Positions 50,882 through 59,454 of a DNA stretch of 64,000 bases are shown here, one piece after another; position 1 is the stretch's first letter; every line of letters starts with the position of its first letter. The stretch comes from Agromyces kandeliae (GTDB lineage Bacteria; Actinomycetota; Actinomycetes; Actinomycetales; Microbacteriaceae): NCBI RefSeq assembly GCF_009674665.1, contig NZ_WKJD01000002.1, positions 62,001 to 126,000 of the forward strand. The letters run 5' to 3'. The notes beneath the pieces are model-generated. The model was not told the origin of the DNA. It ran no database searches and worked only from the letters and a program-made list of their open reading frames with translations. Made by a program: the position numbers and the translations under genes.

Positions 50882-51685
50882 TCAGGCGCCGCGAAGGTAG
50901 TCGAGCTGCGCCCTGACGGATGCCTCGGCGGCGCCGCGCACGGCGGGGTCGACATCGGCGTACACCGCGTCGGTGACGGCTTCGGCGCTCGCGGCGTCAC
51001 CGAGACGCGCGAGTGCGGCGCGCACCTGGTCGAGTCGTTCGGCGCGGTGCGCGAGGTAGGCGTCGCAGATCGCGGCGAGGTCGGGGAGCGCCGGCCCGTG
51101 ACCGGGCAGCACCACGACGGGACCCGACGTGGTGGCGGCGGCGATGCCGATCGTCAGCAGCCGGTCGAGCGCGTCGAGGTACGGGCCCAGCGCGCCGTCG
51201 GGATGGGCGATGATCGTGGTGCCGCGCCCGAGCACCGTGTCGCCCGTGAGGACGCCGAGGGGTTCGCCGCCCTCGCCCCGGAGGACGATGCACATCGAGT
51301 CGGAGGTGTGGCCGGGCGTGGCCAGGATCTCGAGTCGGAATCCGCCCGCGACGATGACCTCGCCGTCGGCCAGGGGGTCCGCACCGCGGCACCAGGCCGG
51401 GTCGATCGCGCGCACGGGTGCTCCGGTGAGCTCGGCGAACGCGTCGACCGCCTCGGTGTGGTCGGGATGGCGATGCGTGATGAGCACCAGTGCGACGCCG
51501 CCCCCGGCGAGGCGGGCGAGGTGCTCGGCATCCGCCGGCCCCGGGTCGACGACGACGGAGCCCGCCGCGCCCTCGGCGCGGAGGACCCACGAGTTCGTGC
51601 CGTCGAGCGTCATCGGCCCCGGATTGGGTGCGCGGACGAGGGTGACGCCGTCGGGGAGCGGGGGAGCTTCGGCGGTCTCGGCCAT
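50882..51685 (-). CDS. MBL-fold metallo-hydrolase (LACTB2-like)
   Basis: A 267-aa metallo-beta-lactamase-fold hydrolase. Metal motifs are HRHPDH, the distal His in ATPGHTSDSM, and GDTVLG, with a final PGHGPALPD. The start PNPGPMTLDGTNSWVL and a C-terminal winged-helix-like tail (HRAERLDQVRAALARLG onward) are as in the LACTB2/ribonuclease-like group. TACACT six bases before ATG 51685 suits a leaderless transcript. The substrate is unknown. Confidence 0.9.
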   Translation of the reverse strand: MAETAEAPPLPDGVTLVRAPNPGPMTLDGTNSWVLRAEGAAGSVVVDPGPADAEHLARLAGGGVALVLITHRHPDHTEAVDAFAELTGAPVRAIDPAWCRGADPLADGEVIVAGGFRLEILATPGHTSDSMCIVLRGEGGEPLGVLTGDTVLGRGTTIIAHPDGALGPYLDALDRLLTIGIAAATTSGPVVVLPGHGPALPDLAAICDAYLAHRAERLDQVRAALARLGDAASAEAVTDAVYADVDPAVRGAAEASVRAQLDYLRGA

Positions 51686-51691
51686 GTCCGA

Positions 51692-51713
51692 AGTGTAGCC
51701 ACCCGCGTATCCT
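51692..51713. promoter_or_regulatory. Back-to-back leaderless promoters
   Basis: The 35-bp gap between MBL and Nudix genes holds two -10 elements: TACACT on the minus strand (51697-51692), 6 bases from the MBL ATG, and TATCCT on the plus strand (51708-51713), 7 bases from the Nudix ATG. Both genes lack a ribosome site. Confidence 0.6.
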
Positions 51714-51720
51714 GTTCGGC

Positions 51721-52440
51721 ATGCACGTCGAGGTGGATTCCGATGGCGAACCGACCGTCGGGTCGGCCGCGACCGTGGTGATCCTGCGCCAGGGCGCGCG
51801 CGGGGTCGAGGTGCTCCTCGGGGAGCGGACGCACCGCGGATCGTTCGCCGGGGCATGGGTGTTCCCCGGGGGTGCGGTCGACGAGTCGGATGCCGCGGGC
51901 GATCCGATCGACTCCGCGTCGGCGGCGAGGCGGGCCGCCGTGCGGGAGACCCTCGAGGAGGTCGGCCTGGAGCTCGTCGCCGAGGATCTCGTCGAGTTCG
52001 CGCTCTGGAGCCCGCCGAAGGGGGTGCCGAAGCGGATGCGCACGCGGTTCTTCGCGGCGCGTGCGCCGGTGCCTTCGCCCGAGATCAGGCTGGCGGCCGA
52101 CGAACTGGTCCAGGCGGAGTGGCTCACGCCGACCGAGGCGCTCGAGCACCACGCCGACGGAGCGATGACGCTCTTCCCGCCGACCTGGGTCACGCTGCAC
52201 GAGCTCCGGACCGCGCCCGACGTGGACACGGCGATCGCGATGCTCGACGCGCACGAACTGCGCGCGTACGTCGGGCGGTTCGACGACGACCGGACGACGC
52301 TCTACTGGCAGGAGGACGAGCACTTCCACACCGACGACCGCGCGCATCGGGCCGTGCCCGACGATGGGCCGGACGCCGACGGTCCTCGCCATCGGCTGAT
52401 GATGGACCGCCTGCCCTGGGTGTACCTGCACTCGTTCTGA
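51721..52440 (+). CDS. Nudix hydrolase
   Basis: A 239-aa Nudix protein. The box is split by a short insertion: GGAVDESDAAGDPIDSASAARRAAVRETLEEVGLEL. The WVFPGGAVD start and the C-terminal 90 residues (FPPTWVTLHELRTAPDVDTAI) place it in the NUDT19/RppH-distant actinobacterial group that may hydrolyse CoA derivatives. It is probably leaderless. The substrate is inferred only at family level. Confidence 0.88.
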   Translation: MHVEVDSDGEPTVGSAATVVILRQGARGVEVLLGERTHRGSFAGAWVFPGGAVDESDAAGDPIDSASAARRAAVRETLEEVGLELVAEDLVEFALWSPPKGVPKRMRTRFFAARAPVPSPEIRLAADELVQAEWLTPTEALEHHADGAMTLFPPTWVTLHELRTAPDVDTAIAMLDAHELRAYVGRFDDDRTTLYWQEDEHFHTDDRAHRAVPDDGPDADGPRHRLMMDRLPWVYLHSF

Positions 52441-52483
52441 CGATCGTGCGGTGACGGGGACGGATGGTCGCTCGGGACCTTCG

Positions 52484-52517
52484 CTAGAGAATCTAGTATC
52501 AAGGTCATGTAGTATCA
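52484..52517. promoter_or_regulatory. Candidate MarR autoregulatory site
   Basis: A perfect CTAGA-GAA-TCTAG palindrome (52484-52496) runs into two direct TAGTATCA copies (52494-52501, 52510-52517) spaced 16 bp, just before the MarR ATG at 52523. Confidence 0.55.
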
Positions 52518-52522
52518 GCTGG

Positions 52523-53080
52523 ATGTCTGACAAGCGATCATCGGGGTACTGGTATTCCGCCGATCGCACCCGACGAGGGGTCGCGGTCCTGAACGCGCTG
52601 CGCGACTATCGCGCGGCCGAGGCGGCGATGCGTCGCCGCACGCGATCGGCGATGCGGATGGGCGAGACCGACCTGCTCGCCATCCGCTACCTGCTGAAGC
52701 GCGAGGGCGAGGGGCGATCGGTGAGCCCCAAGGACCTGGCCGCCCACCTGGGGATCTCGTCCGCATCGACGACCGTCCTCATCGATCGCCTGGTGCGCAG
52801 CGGGCACGTCGAGCGGAGGCCGCATCCCACGGATCGGCGTGCGCTCGTCATCGCGCCCACGATCGCGAGCGACGACGAGGTCCGGGCGACGCTCGGCGAG
52901 ATGCACCGGCGGATGATCGACGTCGCAGAGGGCCTCGGCAAGGACGAAGCGGTCGTCGTCCTCGAGTTCCTCGACTCCATGCGCGATGCGGTGGACAGCG
53001 TTCAGGACGCGGCCGGCGACGAGGCCCCTGCGGCGCAGGTGACCGCGATCGATGCCGCCAGGAGCGCCACCGGATCCTGA
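52523..53080 (+). CDS. MarR family regulator
   Basis: A 185-aa MarR regulator. The winged helix is KREGEGRSVSPKDLAAHLGISSASTTVLIDRLVRSGHVERRPHPTDRRALVIAPT. The N-terminus (SSGYWYSADRTRRGVAVLNALRDYRAAEAAMRRRT) is typical of actinobacterial homologues. ATG 52523 is chosen as the first Met that begins homology. CTAG-type palindromes occur upstream of it and of the next gene, so it may control both. Confidence 0.9.
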   Translation: MSDKRSSGYWYSADRTRRGVAVLNALRDYRAAEAAMRRRTRSAMRMGETDLLAIRYLLKREGEGRSVSPKDLAAHLGISSASTTVLIDRLVRSGHVERRPHPTDRRALVIAPTIASDDEVRATLGEMHRRMIDVAEGLGKDEAVVVLEFLDSMRDAVDSVQDAAGDEAPAAQVTAIDAARSATGS

Positions 53081-53172
53081 CCCGTCGAAGACGACGACGT
53101 TTCTCCGCCTTGTCAAGCCTCCCAGCCGGAATTGTTGCGCGAGACCCCGTCGCTGATACTTCTCAGAAGGAG

Positions 53173-53204
53173 TTGTCCGGCGAGATGCTAGTTAGATAAA
53201 CTAG
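53173..53204. promoter_or_regulatory. Promoter with overlapping CTAG palindrome before the kinase gene
   Basis: CTAGTT-AGATA-AACTAG (53188-53204) is a perfect 6-bp inverted repeat. It covers a possible -10 GATAAA (53195-53200), 16 bp from TTGTCC (53173-53178). The CTAG ends resemble the site before the MarR gene. Confidence 0.5.
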
Positions 53205-53259
53205 CGAAAATCGCCACAACACATGAAGCGGCCGCACGGCCGAGGAGAAGAGGCCGCGA

Positions 53260-54516
53260 ATGCACGGGTCTGCACCCATCGACGGCCCCGCCTCGCCGCC
53301 GGGCCCGGGTCCGGCCGGCATGCCCGGCGTCGGCGTCCGCACCGACCCGACCCGTCGCACCGATCCCGCGACTCGCACCGATCCGGGGCAGGCAGCGTAC
53401 GGCGACCCGAGCCTCCGCACCGACCCGGGCGCGATGCCCGTCGTGCCGTCCGTGACCCCGAGGCCGGCTCCGGCCCCCGGATACGACGCGCCGGCACCGC
53501 AGGAGCCCGAGCCTTCCGCCGACTCCGCGCCGCGGTACGAGTTCCTCGAGCACATCGGTTCCGGCGGCATGGCCGACGTCTACCGTGCGCGCGACAACGA
53601 ACTCGGCCGCCACGTCGCCGTCAAGCTCTTCCGCGAGACCGAGGAGACGGTCGCCGACCAGCAGCGACGCGAGCGCGAGATCAACCTCCTGAGCGGCTTG
53701 ACCCACGTGGGGCTCGTGCCCGTCCACGACGCCGGGCGCCTCATGCACGCGGGCATCGAGCGTCGGTACCTCGTGATGGAGCTCATCGACGGGCTCTCGC
53801 TCGCGCACCGCATCGCCGAGGGGCCGATCAAGCCGCGCCAGGTCGCCGACATCGGCGCGCAGGTCGCCGACGTCCTCAGCTACGTCCACGGACGCGGCGT
53901 GATCCACCGCGACATCAAGCCCGAGAACATCCTCATCAGCGAGGTCCCCACCTTCGGGTACACGTTGATGACCCGACTCGCCGACTTCGGCGTCGCGCAG
54001 TTCGTCGACGGGACGAGGCTCACCGGTCACGGCACCATCATGGGCACCGCCGCCTACATCTCGCCCGAGCAGGCGCGGGGCGAGGAGGTCACCGCGGCCA
54101 CCGACATCTACTCGCTCGGACTCGTGCTGCTCGAGGCGCTCAAGGGCGAACGCGAGTACACGGGCACGCCCATCGAGGCCGCGCTCGCACGGCTGCACCG
54201 CCCGCCCGCCATCCCCGAGGACCTCAGCGCCGAGTGGCGCTCGATCCTCGGCGCGATGACCGCGGACGATCCTGCCGTGCGCCCGAACGCGCACGACGTC
54301 GCGAGCACCATGCGCGACCTCATCCGCCTCATGATCCTCCAGACGCAGGTGCGGAAGGGGCGCGTCCCCGTCTGGGCCCGTGCGAGCGGGAATGCGGACG
54401 ACGGCGCCGACCGGCGGCGCCGGCACGCGGGCATGGTCGGCATGGTGCTCGGCGTGCTCGGCGTCGGCATCGCGATCGCCGTCGGCATCGCGGCGGGCAC
54501 CGGACTGATCGGGTAG
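53260..54516 (+). CDS. Membrane-anchored Ser/Thr protein kinase
   Basis: A 418-aa Hanks-type kinase. A proline-rich, disordered head (residues 1-90) contains four RTDP repeats. The kinase domain has the glycine loop GSGGMADVY, AVKLF Lys, HRDIKPEN, ADFG and GTAAYISPEQ. It is followed by a basic linker and one C-terminal span (GMVGMVLGVLGVGIAIAVGIAAGTGLIG), so the kinase faces the cytoplasm with no extracellular sensor. AGGAGAAGAGG precedes the ATG. The Thr-rich head could be an autophosphorylation or FHA-docking site. Confidence 0.93.
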   Translation: MHGSAPIDGPASPPGPGPAGMPGVGVRTDPTRRTDPATRTDPGQAAYGDPSLRTDPGAMPVVPSVTPRPAPAPGYDAPAPQEPEPSADSAPRYEFLEHIGSGGMADVYRARDNELGRHVAVKLFRETEETVADQQRREREINLLSGLTHVGLVPVHDAGRLMHAGIERRYLVMELIDGLSLAHRIAEGPIKPRQVADIGAQVADVLSYVHGRGVIHRDIKPENILISEVPTFGYTLMTRLADFGVAQFVDGTRLTGHGTIMGTAAYISPEQARGEEVTAATDIYSLGLVLLEALKGEREYTGTPIEAALARLHRPPAIPEDLSAEWRSILGAMTADDPAVRPNAHDVASTMRDLIRLMILQTQVRKGRVPVWARASGNADDGADRRRRHAGMVGMVLGVLGVGIAIAVGIAAGTGLIG

Positions 54517-54639
54517 CCGGGGTGGCGATCTCTCCGATCCGCAGGGCGATGCCGCGGGCGGCGGCAGGGGGGCTCTCGGCGCGCCGCGTCGCGGCGTGCC
54601 GACCGCGCCCGCGCGGGTCCCGGGCGTAGCGTCGCAGCC

Positions 54640-55773
54640 ATGTGGAGACGCGTGGCCGGTGCCATCCGCAATCCCGAGCCGACCGTGCAGGCGGAGGTGA
54701 CGGCCGATCAGGATCCGAGCGCGCCGGAAGTGCGCGTCCGGGCCTTCCGGATCGGCTTCGTCGGCGCGATCGGCGTCCTGCTGGCCCTGTTCGTCGGCGG
54801 CATCGTCGGCCAGCTCAGCACCGTCATCCTCTACATCGCGCTCGCGCTCTTCCTGGCGCTCGGCCTCGACCCCATCGTGAGCTGGCTCCAGCGCCGGGGG
54901 ATGCCGCGGTGGGTCGCGATCCTCATCGTGTTCGCGTTCGTCATCGGCATCTTCATCGGCCTGATCGCCACCATCGTGCCGATCGTCGTCACGCAGATCA
55001 CCGAGGTCGTCACCAACTGGGAGCAGATCGTCGCGGACTTCCAGGACAGCGACCTCGTCGCCTGGATCGGCTCGATCACCGGCAGCACCACCTGGCTCTC
55101 GGACTCGATCGCCGCCATCGGCGACTGGTTCGCCGACCCGGCCAACATCGGGGCGCTCACGGGCGGCATCCTCGCGGTCGGCGCCGGCATCGCCGGGGGA
55201 TTCACGGGCGCGACGATCGTGCTGATCCTCACCCTGTACTTCCTCGCCTCGCTCGACGCCATGAAGCGCTACGCGTCGCGCTTCGTCCCGGCGTCGTCGC
55301 GCAACGGGTTCGTCGACGTCTCGCAGGAGATCACCGGGTCGGTCGGTCGCTACGTCATCGGGCAGATCAGCCTCGCCTCGGTGAATGCGGTGCTCAGCCT
55401 CGTCTTCCTCACGATCATCGGCGCGCCCGCGCCGATCCTGCTCGCCTTCCTCGCGTTCCTCGGCTCGCTGGTGCCGCTCGTCGGAACGCTCACCGGCGCG
55501 ATCATCATCTCGCTGATCTGCCTCGCGGCCTCGCCCGCGACGGGCCTGGCCGCGGCGATCTACTACCTCGTCTACATGCAGCTCGAGGCGTACGTGCTCA
55601 GTCCGCGGATCATGAGCCGTGCGGTCGCGGTGCCGGGCGCGCTCGTCGTGATCGCGGCGGTCGCCGGCGGCACGCTGGGCGGTGTGCTCGGCGCGCTCGT
55701 CGCGATCCCGGTCGCCGCGTCGCTGATCATCATCGTGGAGAAGGTGATCTTCCCGCGGCAGGACGCCGCGTGA
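54640..55773 (+). CDS. AI-2E family transporter (second copy)
   Basis: A 377-aa AI-2E/PerM-type membrane protein: paired N-terminal spans, an amphipathic middle (VVTNWEQIVADFQDSDLVAWIGSITGSTTWLSDS), and the C-terminal block VGRYVIGQISLASVNAVLSLVFLTIIGAPAPILLAFLAFLGSLVPLVGTLTG, YYLVYMQLEAYVLSPRIMSRAVAVPGALVVIAAVAGGTLGGVLGALVAIPVAASLIIIVEKV. It differs clearly from the copy at 26875-28065. It ends 4 bp from the convergent eis gene. The transported substrate is unknown. Confidence 0.9.
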   Translation: MWRRVAGAIRNPEPTVQAEVTADQDPSAPEVRVRAFRIGFVGAIGVLLALFVGGIVGQLSTVILYIALALFLALGLDPIVSWLQRRGMPRWVAILIVFAFVIGIFIGLIATIVPIVVTQITEVVTNWEQIVADFQDSDLVAWIGSITGSTTWLSDSIAAIGDWFADPANIGALTGGILAVGAGIAGGFTGATIVLILTLYFLASLDAMKRYASRFVPASSRNGFVDVSQEITGSVGRYVIGQISLASVNAVLSLVFLTIIGAPAPILLAFLAFLGSLVPLVGTLTGAIIISLICLAASPATGLAAAIYYLVYMQLEAYVLSPRIMSRAVAVPGALVVIAAVAGGTLGGVLGALVAIPVAASLIIIVEKVIFPRQDAA

Positions 55774-55777
55774 ACGG

Positions 55778-57205
55778 TCAGAACCAGATGCTGAGGTGCG
55801 GTGCCCGCGTCGAGGCGAACATGCGGTCGGCGAGATCGAGCGCGCCGTTCGAGGAAGCCGTGATCCGGCCGGCGCGCGCGAGGACCGAGGGACGCACGCC
55901 GCCGAGGTAGATCGAGGCGAGGTCGCGCACGTCGAGCTTCAGCGATCTCGGCTCCGCGGCGCGAGCGGCGGAACGGGAACCCGAGGCCTCGGCGCCCGCG
56001 GCCCGGGCGCGGGAGCGCTCGCGCTTCGGCGCGGCGGACGTGCCCGAGGCGCCGGCGCCATCCGTCGACCCGTCCGAGCGGGGGACGTGCACGACCGCGC
56101 GGCCGTCGGCCGAGGCGAGCAGCGTGTAGCGGCCCGCGGCGTAGCCGAGCGGGTCCGCGATGTCGAGCACGAGCTCGCCCGCGGCACCGTAGCGGCGGGC
56201 GCCGAGCGCCGCGGCCGCGTCGACGATGCGCACCCAGAGGTGATCGGACTCCTCGGTGACCCGCACCGCGCGCGGGTCCTCGAGGAGCCACTCGATCGGC
56301 TCGTCGACCGAGCGCAGTCGGCCGCGGACGCCGGTGACGAAGTCCTGTTCGACGAGCACCCGCCAGAGCGCGCGCTCGGCGTCGTCGGTCGCCGCGGCGA
56401 GCACGTCGAACTCGGCCCAGCCGGGCTCGTTCGGTTCGCGGGTCACCCGGAAGGCGGCGAAGCCCTGGGGCTGGCCGTGCTCGTCGTCGTAGCGGATGGC
56501 GCGCAGCGCGCGCGACGAGTCGGACTCCGGATCGACGAGACCGAGCATCCGGTCGAGGATCCCGGACCACCGGTCGATCTCGCCGGGGGTCCGCGCGACG
56601 GCACGGCGCGAGATCGCCGCAGCCGTCTCCCGCAGCGATGCCGGCTCGACGAAGTGCACGCGTCCCGGTGCGCTCGGCCCGATCCATCGCGCACGACGCC
56701 GATCGATCTCGATGGTGGCGGCTCGTGCGGCCGGAGCATAGCCGTAGCGGCCGTAGATGGTCGCCTCGGTGGCGGTGAGCATCGCCACGGCCGCGCCGGC
56801 CTGCTTCGCAGCGCGCAGCTCGGCCTCCATCATCGCGCGGGCGATCCCGCGACGCCGGTGCGTGGGGGAGACCGTGACCGAGCTCACCGCCCAGCCGTCG
56901 ACGCTCCGCCCCCCGGGCACGCTGAGACCGGTCGGCCAGCTCGAGACCGTGGCGACCGGAACGATCGGGTCGGGGACGCCGGAGTCGAAGACGCCGTGCA
57001 GACGGCGCTCGCCCATGACCCGCCGCTCGTAGTCGCGCGTCACCTCGCGCGGGCGGGCGTGGTGGAACCCGCGGTGATCGGCGTCGATCCAGCCGTCGAG
57101 CGACGCGAGGTCGGAGGGGTCGATCAGGCGGTAGTCGAGTCCCTTCGACGAGAGCGCCGCCTGGGCATCGGGATCGACCGGGATGGAGCGGGGTTCGAAC
57201 GACAC
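55778..57205 (-). CDS. eis: Eis-type GNAT N-acetyltransferase
   Basis: A 475-aa Eis-like acetyltransferase. The first GNAT domain has VSSVTVSPTHRRRGIARAMMEAELRAAKQAGAAVAMLTATEATIYGRYGYAPA, with the R-R-x-G-I/R acetyl-CoA loop; a second GNAT-like domain and an SCP2-type domain follow. The protein ends in Phe, whose carboxylate is the general acid/base of the Eis active site (family knowledge). An Ala/Ser/Arg-rich stretch of about 50 residues interrupts the C-terminal domain. Eis acetylates aminoglycosides and peptides at several amines. It follows the pentose permease on the same strand. Confidence 0.88.
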   Translation of the reverse strand: MSFEPRSIPVDPDAQAALSSKGLDYRLIDPSDLASLDGWIDADHRGFHHARPREVTRDYERRVMGERRLHGVFDSGVPDPIVPVATVSSWPTGLSVPGGRSVDGWAVSSVTVSPTHRRRGIARAMMEAELRAAKQAGAAVAMLTATEATIYGRYGYAPAARAATIEIDRRRARWIGPSAPGRVHFVEPASLRETAAAISRRAVARTPGEIDRWSGILDRMLGLVDPESDSSRALRAIRYDDEHGQPQGFAAFRVTREPNEPGWAEFDVLAAATDDAERALWRVLVEQDFVTGVRGRLRSVDEPIEWLLEDPRAVRVTEESDHLWVRIVDAAAALGARRYGAAGELVLDIADPLGYAAGRYTLLASADGRAVVHVPRSDGSTDGAGASGTSAAPKRERSRARAAGAEASGSRSAARAAEPRSLKLDVRDLASIYLGGVRPSVLARAGRITASSNGALDLADRMFASTRAPHLSIWF

Positions 57206-57268
57206 CGATCCAGCCTACCGAGGCTCGCTCGGCCGGAGCTGAGGGGGCCGACCCCCCGGAGTCCGTCG

Positions 57269-58558
57269 TCAGGTTCTCATGAGGCTCCCGCCGGAGCGGA
57301 CTCGCGACACGGCGTCGACGGTGGCGGCGAGGATGAGGACCCCGCCGGTGACCATGAGGTTGACGCCGGCTCCGAGGTTCAGCAGCCCGAGGCCGTTGGT
57401 GATGACCGCGATCACGAGTGCGCCGATCGCGGCGTGGAGCAGGCGTCCGCGGCCGCCGAAGAGGCTCACGCCGCCCACGACGGCCGCGGCGACACCGGAG
57501 AGCACGATCTCGCGACCGGCCGCGGCATCGACCGAGCCCACCTTGCTGATCGAGAACAGCCCAGAGACGACGGCGAGCGTCGAGCAGACGATGAACGCCG
57601 TCCACCTGATCAGCATGACCTTGACGCCAGAGCGGCGTGCCGCCTCGGCGTTGCCGCCGATCGCGTACAGGTAGCGCCCGAACCGGGTGCGGTCGAGCAC
57701 GAACGTGCCGATCCAGAGGATCACGAGCACGATGGGCACGACGATGGGCACGCCCTCGACGACGCCGACCGACTGCCCGCGATTGCGGCTGAGCACCGCG
57801 ACGGCGGCGCCGCCGATCACCGCGATCACGCCGAGCTTGATCCAGACGAGCGAGATGGTGCGGTTGGGCACCCCGGCGCGGGTGCGGCGGGCGCGGTCCC
57901 AGAACGACATGCCCGCCGAGATCAGCAGGATGACGCCGAGCATCGCCCAGCCGGCCCACACGGGCATGTTCGAGTTCTGGATGTCGCGGATCTCGGGGAT
58001 CTGCACCCGGTAGAGACCGCCCGACCCGATGATCAGCAGGGTCAGGCCCTGGTACCCGAGGAACAGGCCCAGTGTGACGACGAACGACGGGATCCCGACT
58101 CGCGCCACGAAGAAGCCGATGAACGTACCGGTGAGGATGCCGGCCGCGAACGCGATGACGAGCGCCAGGATCCACGGCACCGCGTGCACGTTGACGAGCA
58201 CGATGAACAGGGCCATCGTCATGCCGCTGGTCACGCCCGCCGACAGGTCGATCTCGCCGAGCAGGAGCACGAACACGAGCGCCATCCCGAGCATGACGAG
58301 CGTCGCCGCCTGGGTCAGGAGATTGGCGAAGTTGCGTTCCGTGAGGAAGAACGGGCTCAGGAAGCTGAACAGGATCGTGAGCACGACCAGCCCGGCCACC
58401 GCGGGCAGGGCGCCCATGTCGCCGTGCTGCAGGCGTTGGACGTACGCCCGTGCCTGATCGCCGATCGTGCCCTCCTGGCCGCTGCCGATGAGCTCGACGT
58501 CGTGGACGCTCGTGTCCGGTGCCGGACCGGTCGTCGACGGGGTCTTCTGCGTGCTCAT
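57269..58558 (-). CDS. Pentose-type ABC transporter permease
   Basis: A 429-aa CUT2 permease (XylH/RbsC family). It has a long cytoplasmic lead (about 50 residues), ten or so spans, and blocks GEIDLSAGVTSGMTMALFIV, GRYLYAIGGNAEAARRSGVKV and GVAAAVVGGVSLFGGRGRLLHAAIGALVIAVITNGLGLL. The 429-aa length and central insert fit XylH. It overlaps the ATPase gene by ATGA and ends the importer operon. Confidence 0.93.
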   Translation of the reverse strand: MSTQKTPSTTGPAPDTSVHDVELIGSGQEGTIGDQARAYVQRLQHGDMGALPAVAGLVVLTILFSFLSPFFLTERNFANLLTQAATLVMLGMALVFVLLLGEIDLSAGVTSGMTMALFIVLVNVHAVPWILALVIAFAAGILTGTFIGFFVARVGIPSFVVTLGLFLGYQGLTLLIIGSGGLYRVQIPEIRDIQNSNMPVWAGWAMLGVILLISAGMSFWDRARRTRAGVPNRTISLVWIKLGVIAVIGGAAVAVLSRNRGQSVGVVEGVPIVVPIVLVILWIGTFVLDRTRFGRYLYAIGGNAEAARRSGVKVMLIRWTAFIVCSTLAVVSGLFSISKVGSVDAAAGREIVLSGVAAAVVGGVSLFGGRGRLLHAAIGALVIAVITNGLGLLNLGAGVNLMVTGGVLILAATVDAVSRVRSGGSLMRT

Positions 58559-59307
58559 GCCGTCGCCTCCTGCTGGACCTTCGCACCGGTGATGTAGCCC
58601 ACGACGTCGTCGCGCGTGGTCTCGCTCGCATCGAGGTGCGCGACCATCTGGCCGAGGTAGAGGACGTCGATGTGGTCGGCGACCTCGAACACGTCGGCGA
58701 GGTTGTGGCTGATCAGGATGACGGCCACGCCCTGCTCGGCGAGGCGACTGACCAGGTGCAGCACCTGCTCGGTCTGCGCGACGCCGAGCGCGGCCGTCGG
58801 CTCGTCGAGGATCACGAGGCGCGCGTTCTTCAGCACCGCGCGGGCGATGGCCACCGTCTGCCGCTGCCCGCCGGAGAGGCTCGACACCTTCTGCCGCACC
58901 GACTTCACGGTGCGCACCGACAGCGAGCGGAGCGTGTCGGAGGCGTCCTTCTCCATGCGGCCCTCGTCGAACGTGCCGAACTCGGTCTCCTCCCGGCCGA
59001 GGAACATGTTCTGCACGATGTCGAGGTTGTCGCAGAGCGCGAGGTCCTGGTAGACGACCTCGATGCCCAGGCGCGCGGCCTCGCGCGGCGAATGGAGTGC
59101 GACGGGCTTGCCGTCGAACTTGACGACGCCGCCGTCGTAGGGCTGCACACCGGCGAGCCCCTTGATCAGGGTCGACTTGCCGGCCCCGTTGTCGCCGACC
59201 AGCGCGGTGACCTTGCCCGGATAGGCCCTGAGGTCGACCCCCTTCAGCACGCTGACCGGGCCGAAGCTCTTCATGATCCCGCTGAGTTCGATGAGTGGCG
59301 CGTCCAT
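58555..59307 (-). CDS. Pentose-type ABC transporter ATP-binding protein
   Basis: A 250-aa single-domain ATPase with Walker A GDNGAGKST, signature LSGGQRQ, Walker B LVILDEPTAALG and H-loop ISHNLADVFEVAD. It has one nucleotide domain where RbsA/XylG of enteric bacteria have two, so it acts as a homodimer. Unlike the two CUT1 loci in this window, this importer brings its own ATPase. It lies downstream of the binding protein, after a strong hairpin. Confidence 0.93.
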   Translation of the reverse strand: MDAPLIELSGIMKSFGPVSVLKGVDLRAYPGKVTALVGDNGAGKSTLIKGLAGVQPYDGGVVKFDGKPVALHSPREAARLGIEVVYQDLALCDNLDIVQNMFLGREETEFGTFDEGRMEKDASDTLRSLSVRTVKSVRQKVSSLSGGQRQTVAIARAVLKNARLVILDEPTAALGVAQTEQVLHLVSRLAEQGVAVILISHNLADVFEVADHIDVLYLGQMVAHLDASETTRDDVVGYITGAKVQQEATA

Positions 59308-59380
59308 GGCGTTCCTTCCGACATCGTCGTCGTCGCTCCCAGCGTGGCACGTGCGGCGGTTCGCCGGGAAGGGGAATCGG

Positions 59381-59415
59381 GGCCCGGGTCGCGGCGACGT
59401 GCCGCGACCCGGGCC
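59381..59415 (-). terminator. Intra-operon hairpin after the binding-protein gene
   Basis: A perfect 15-bp GC-rich stem (59381-59395 with 59401-59415) and 5-base loop lie between the binding-protein and ATPase genes. It would cut expression of downstream genes and protect the 3' end of the binding-protein message, which is needed in excess. Confidence 0.8.
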
Positions 59416-59454
59416 TCCGTGGTGCGACGGGCTAGTGCCCGGCGCGACCCGTGA

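Noticed and set aside
55796-58597. A 933-codon open frame on the plus strand
   Set aside because: It is antisense to eis and the pentose permease, with His/Asp/Arg-rich low-complexity product.
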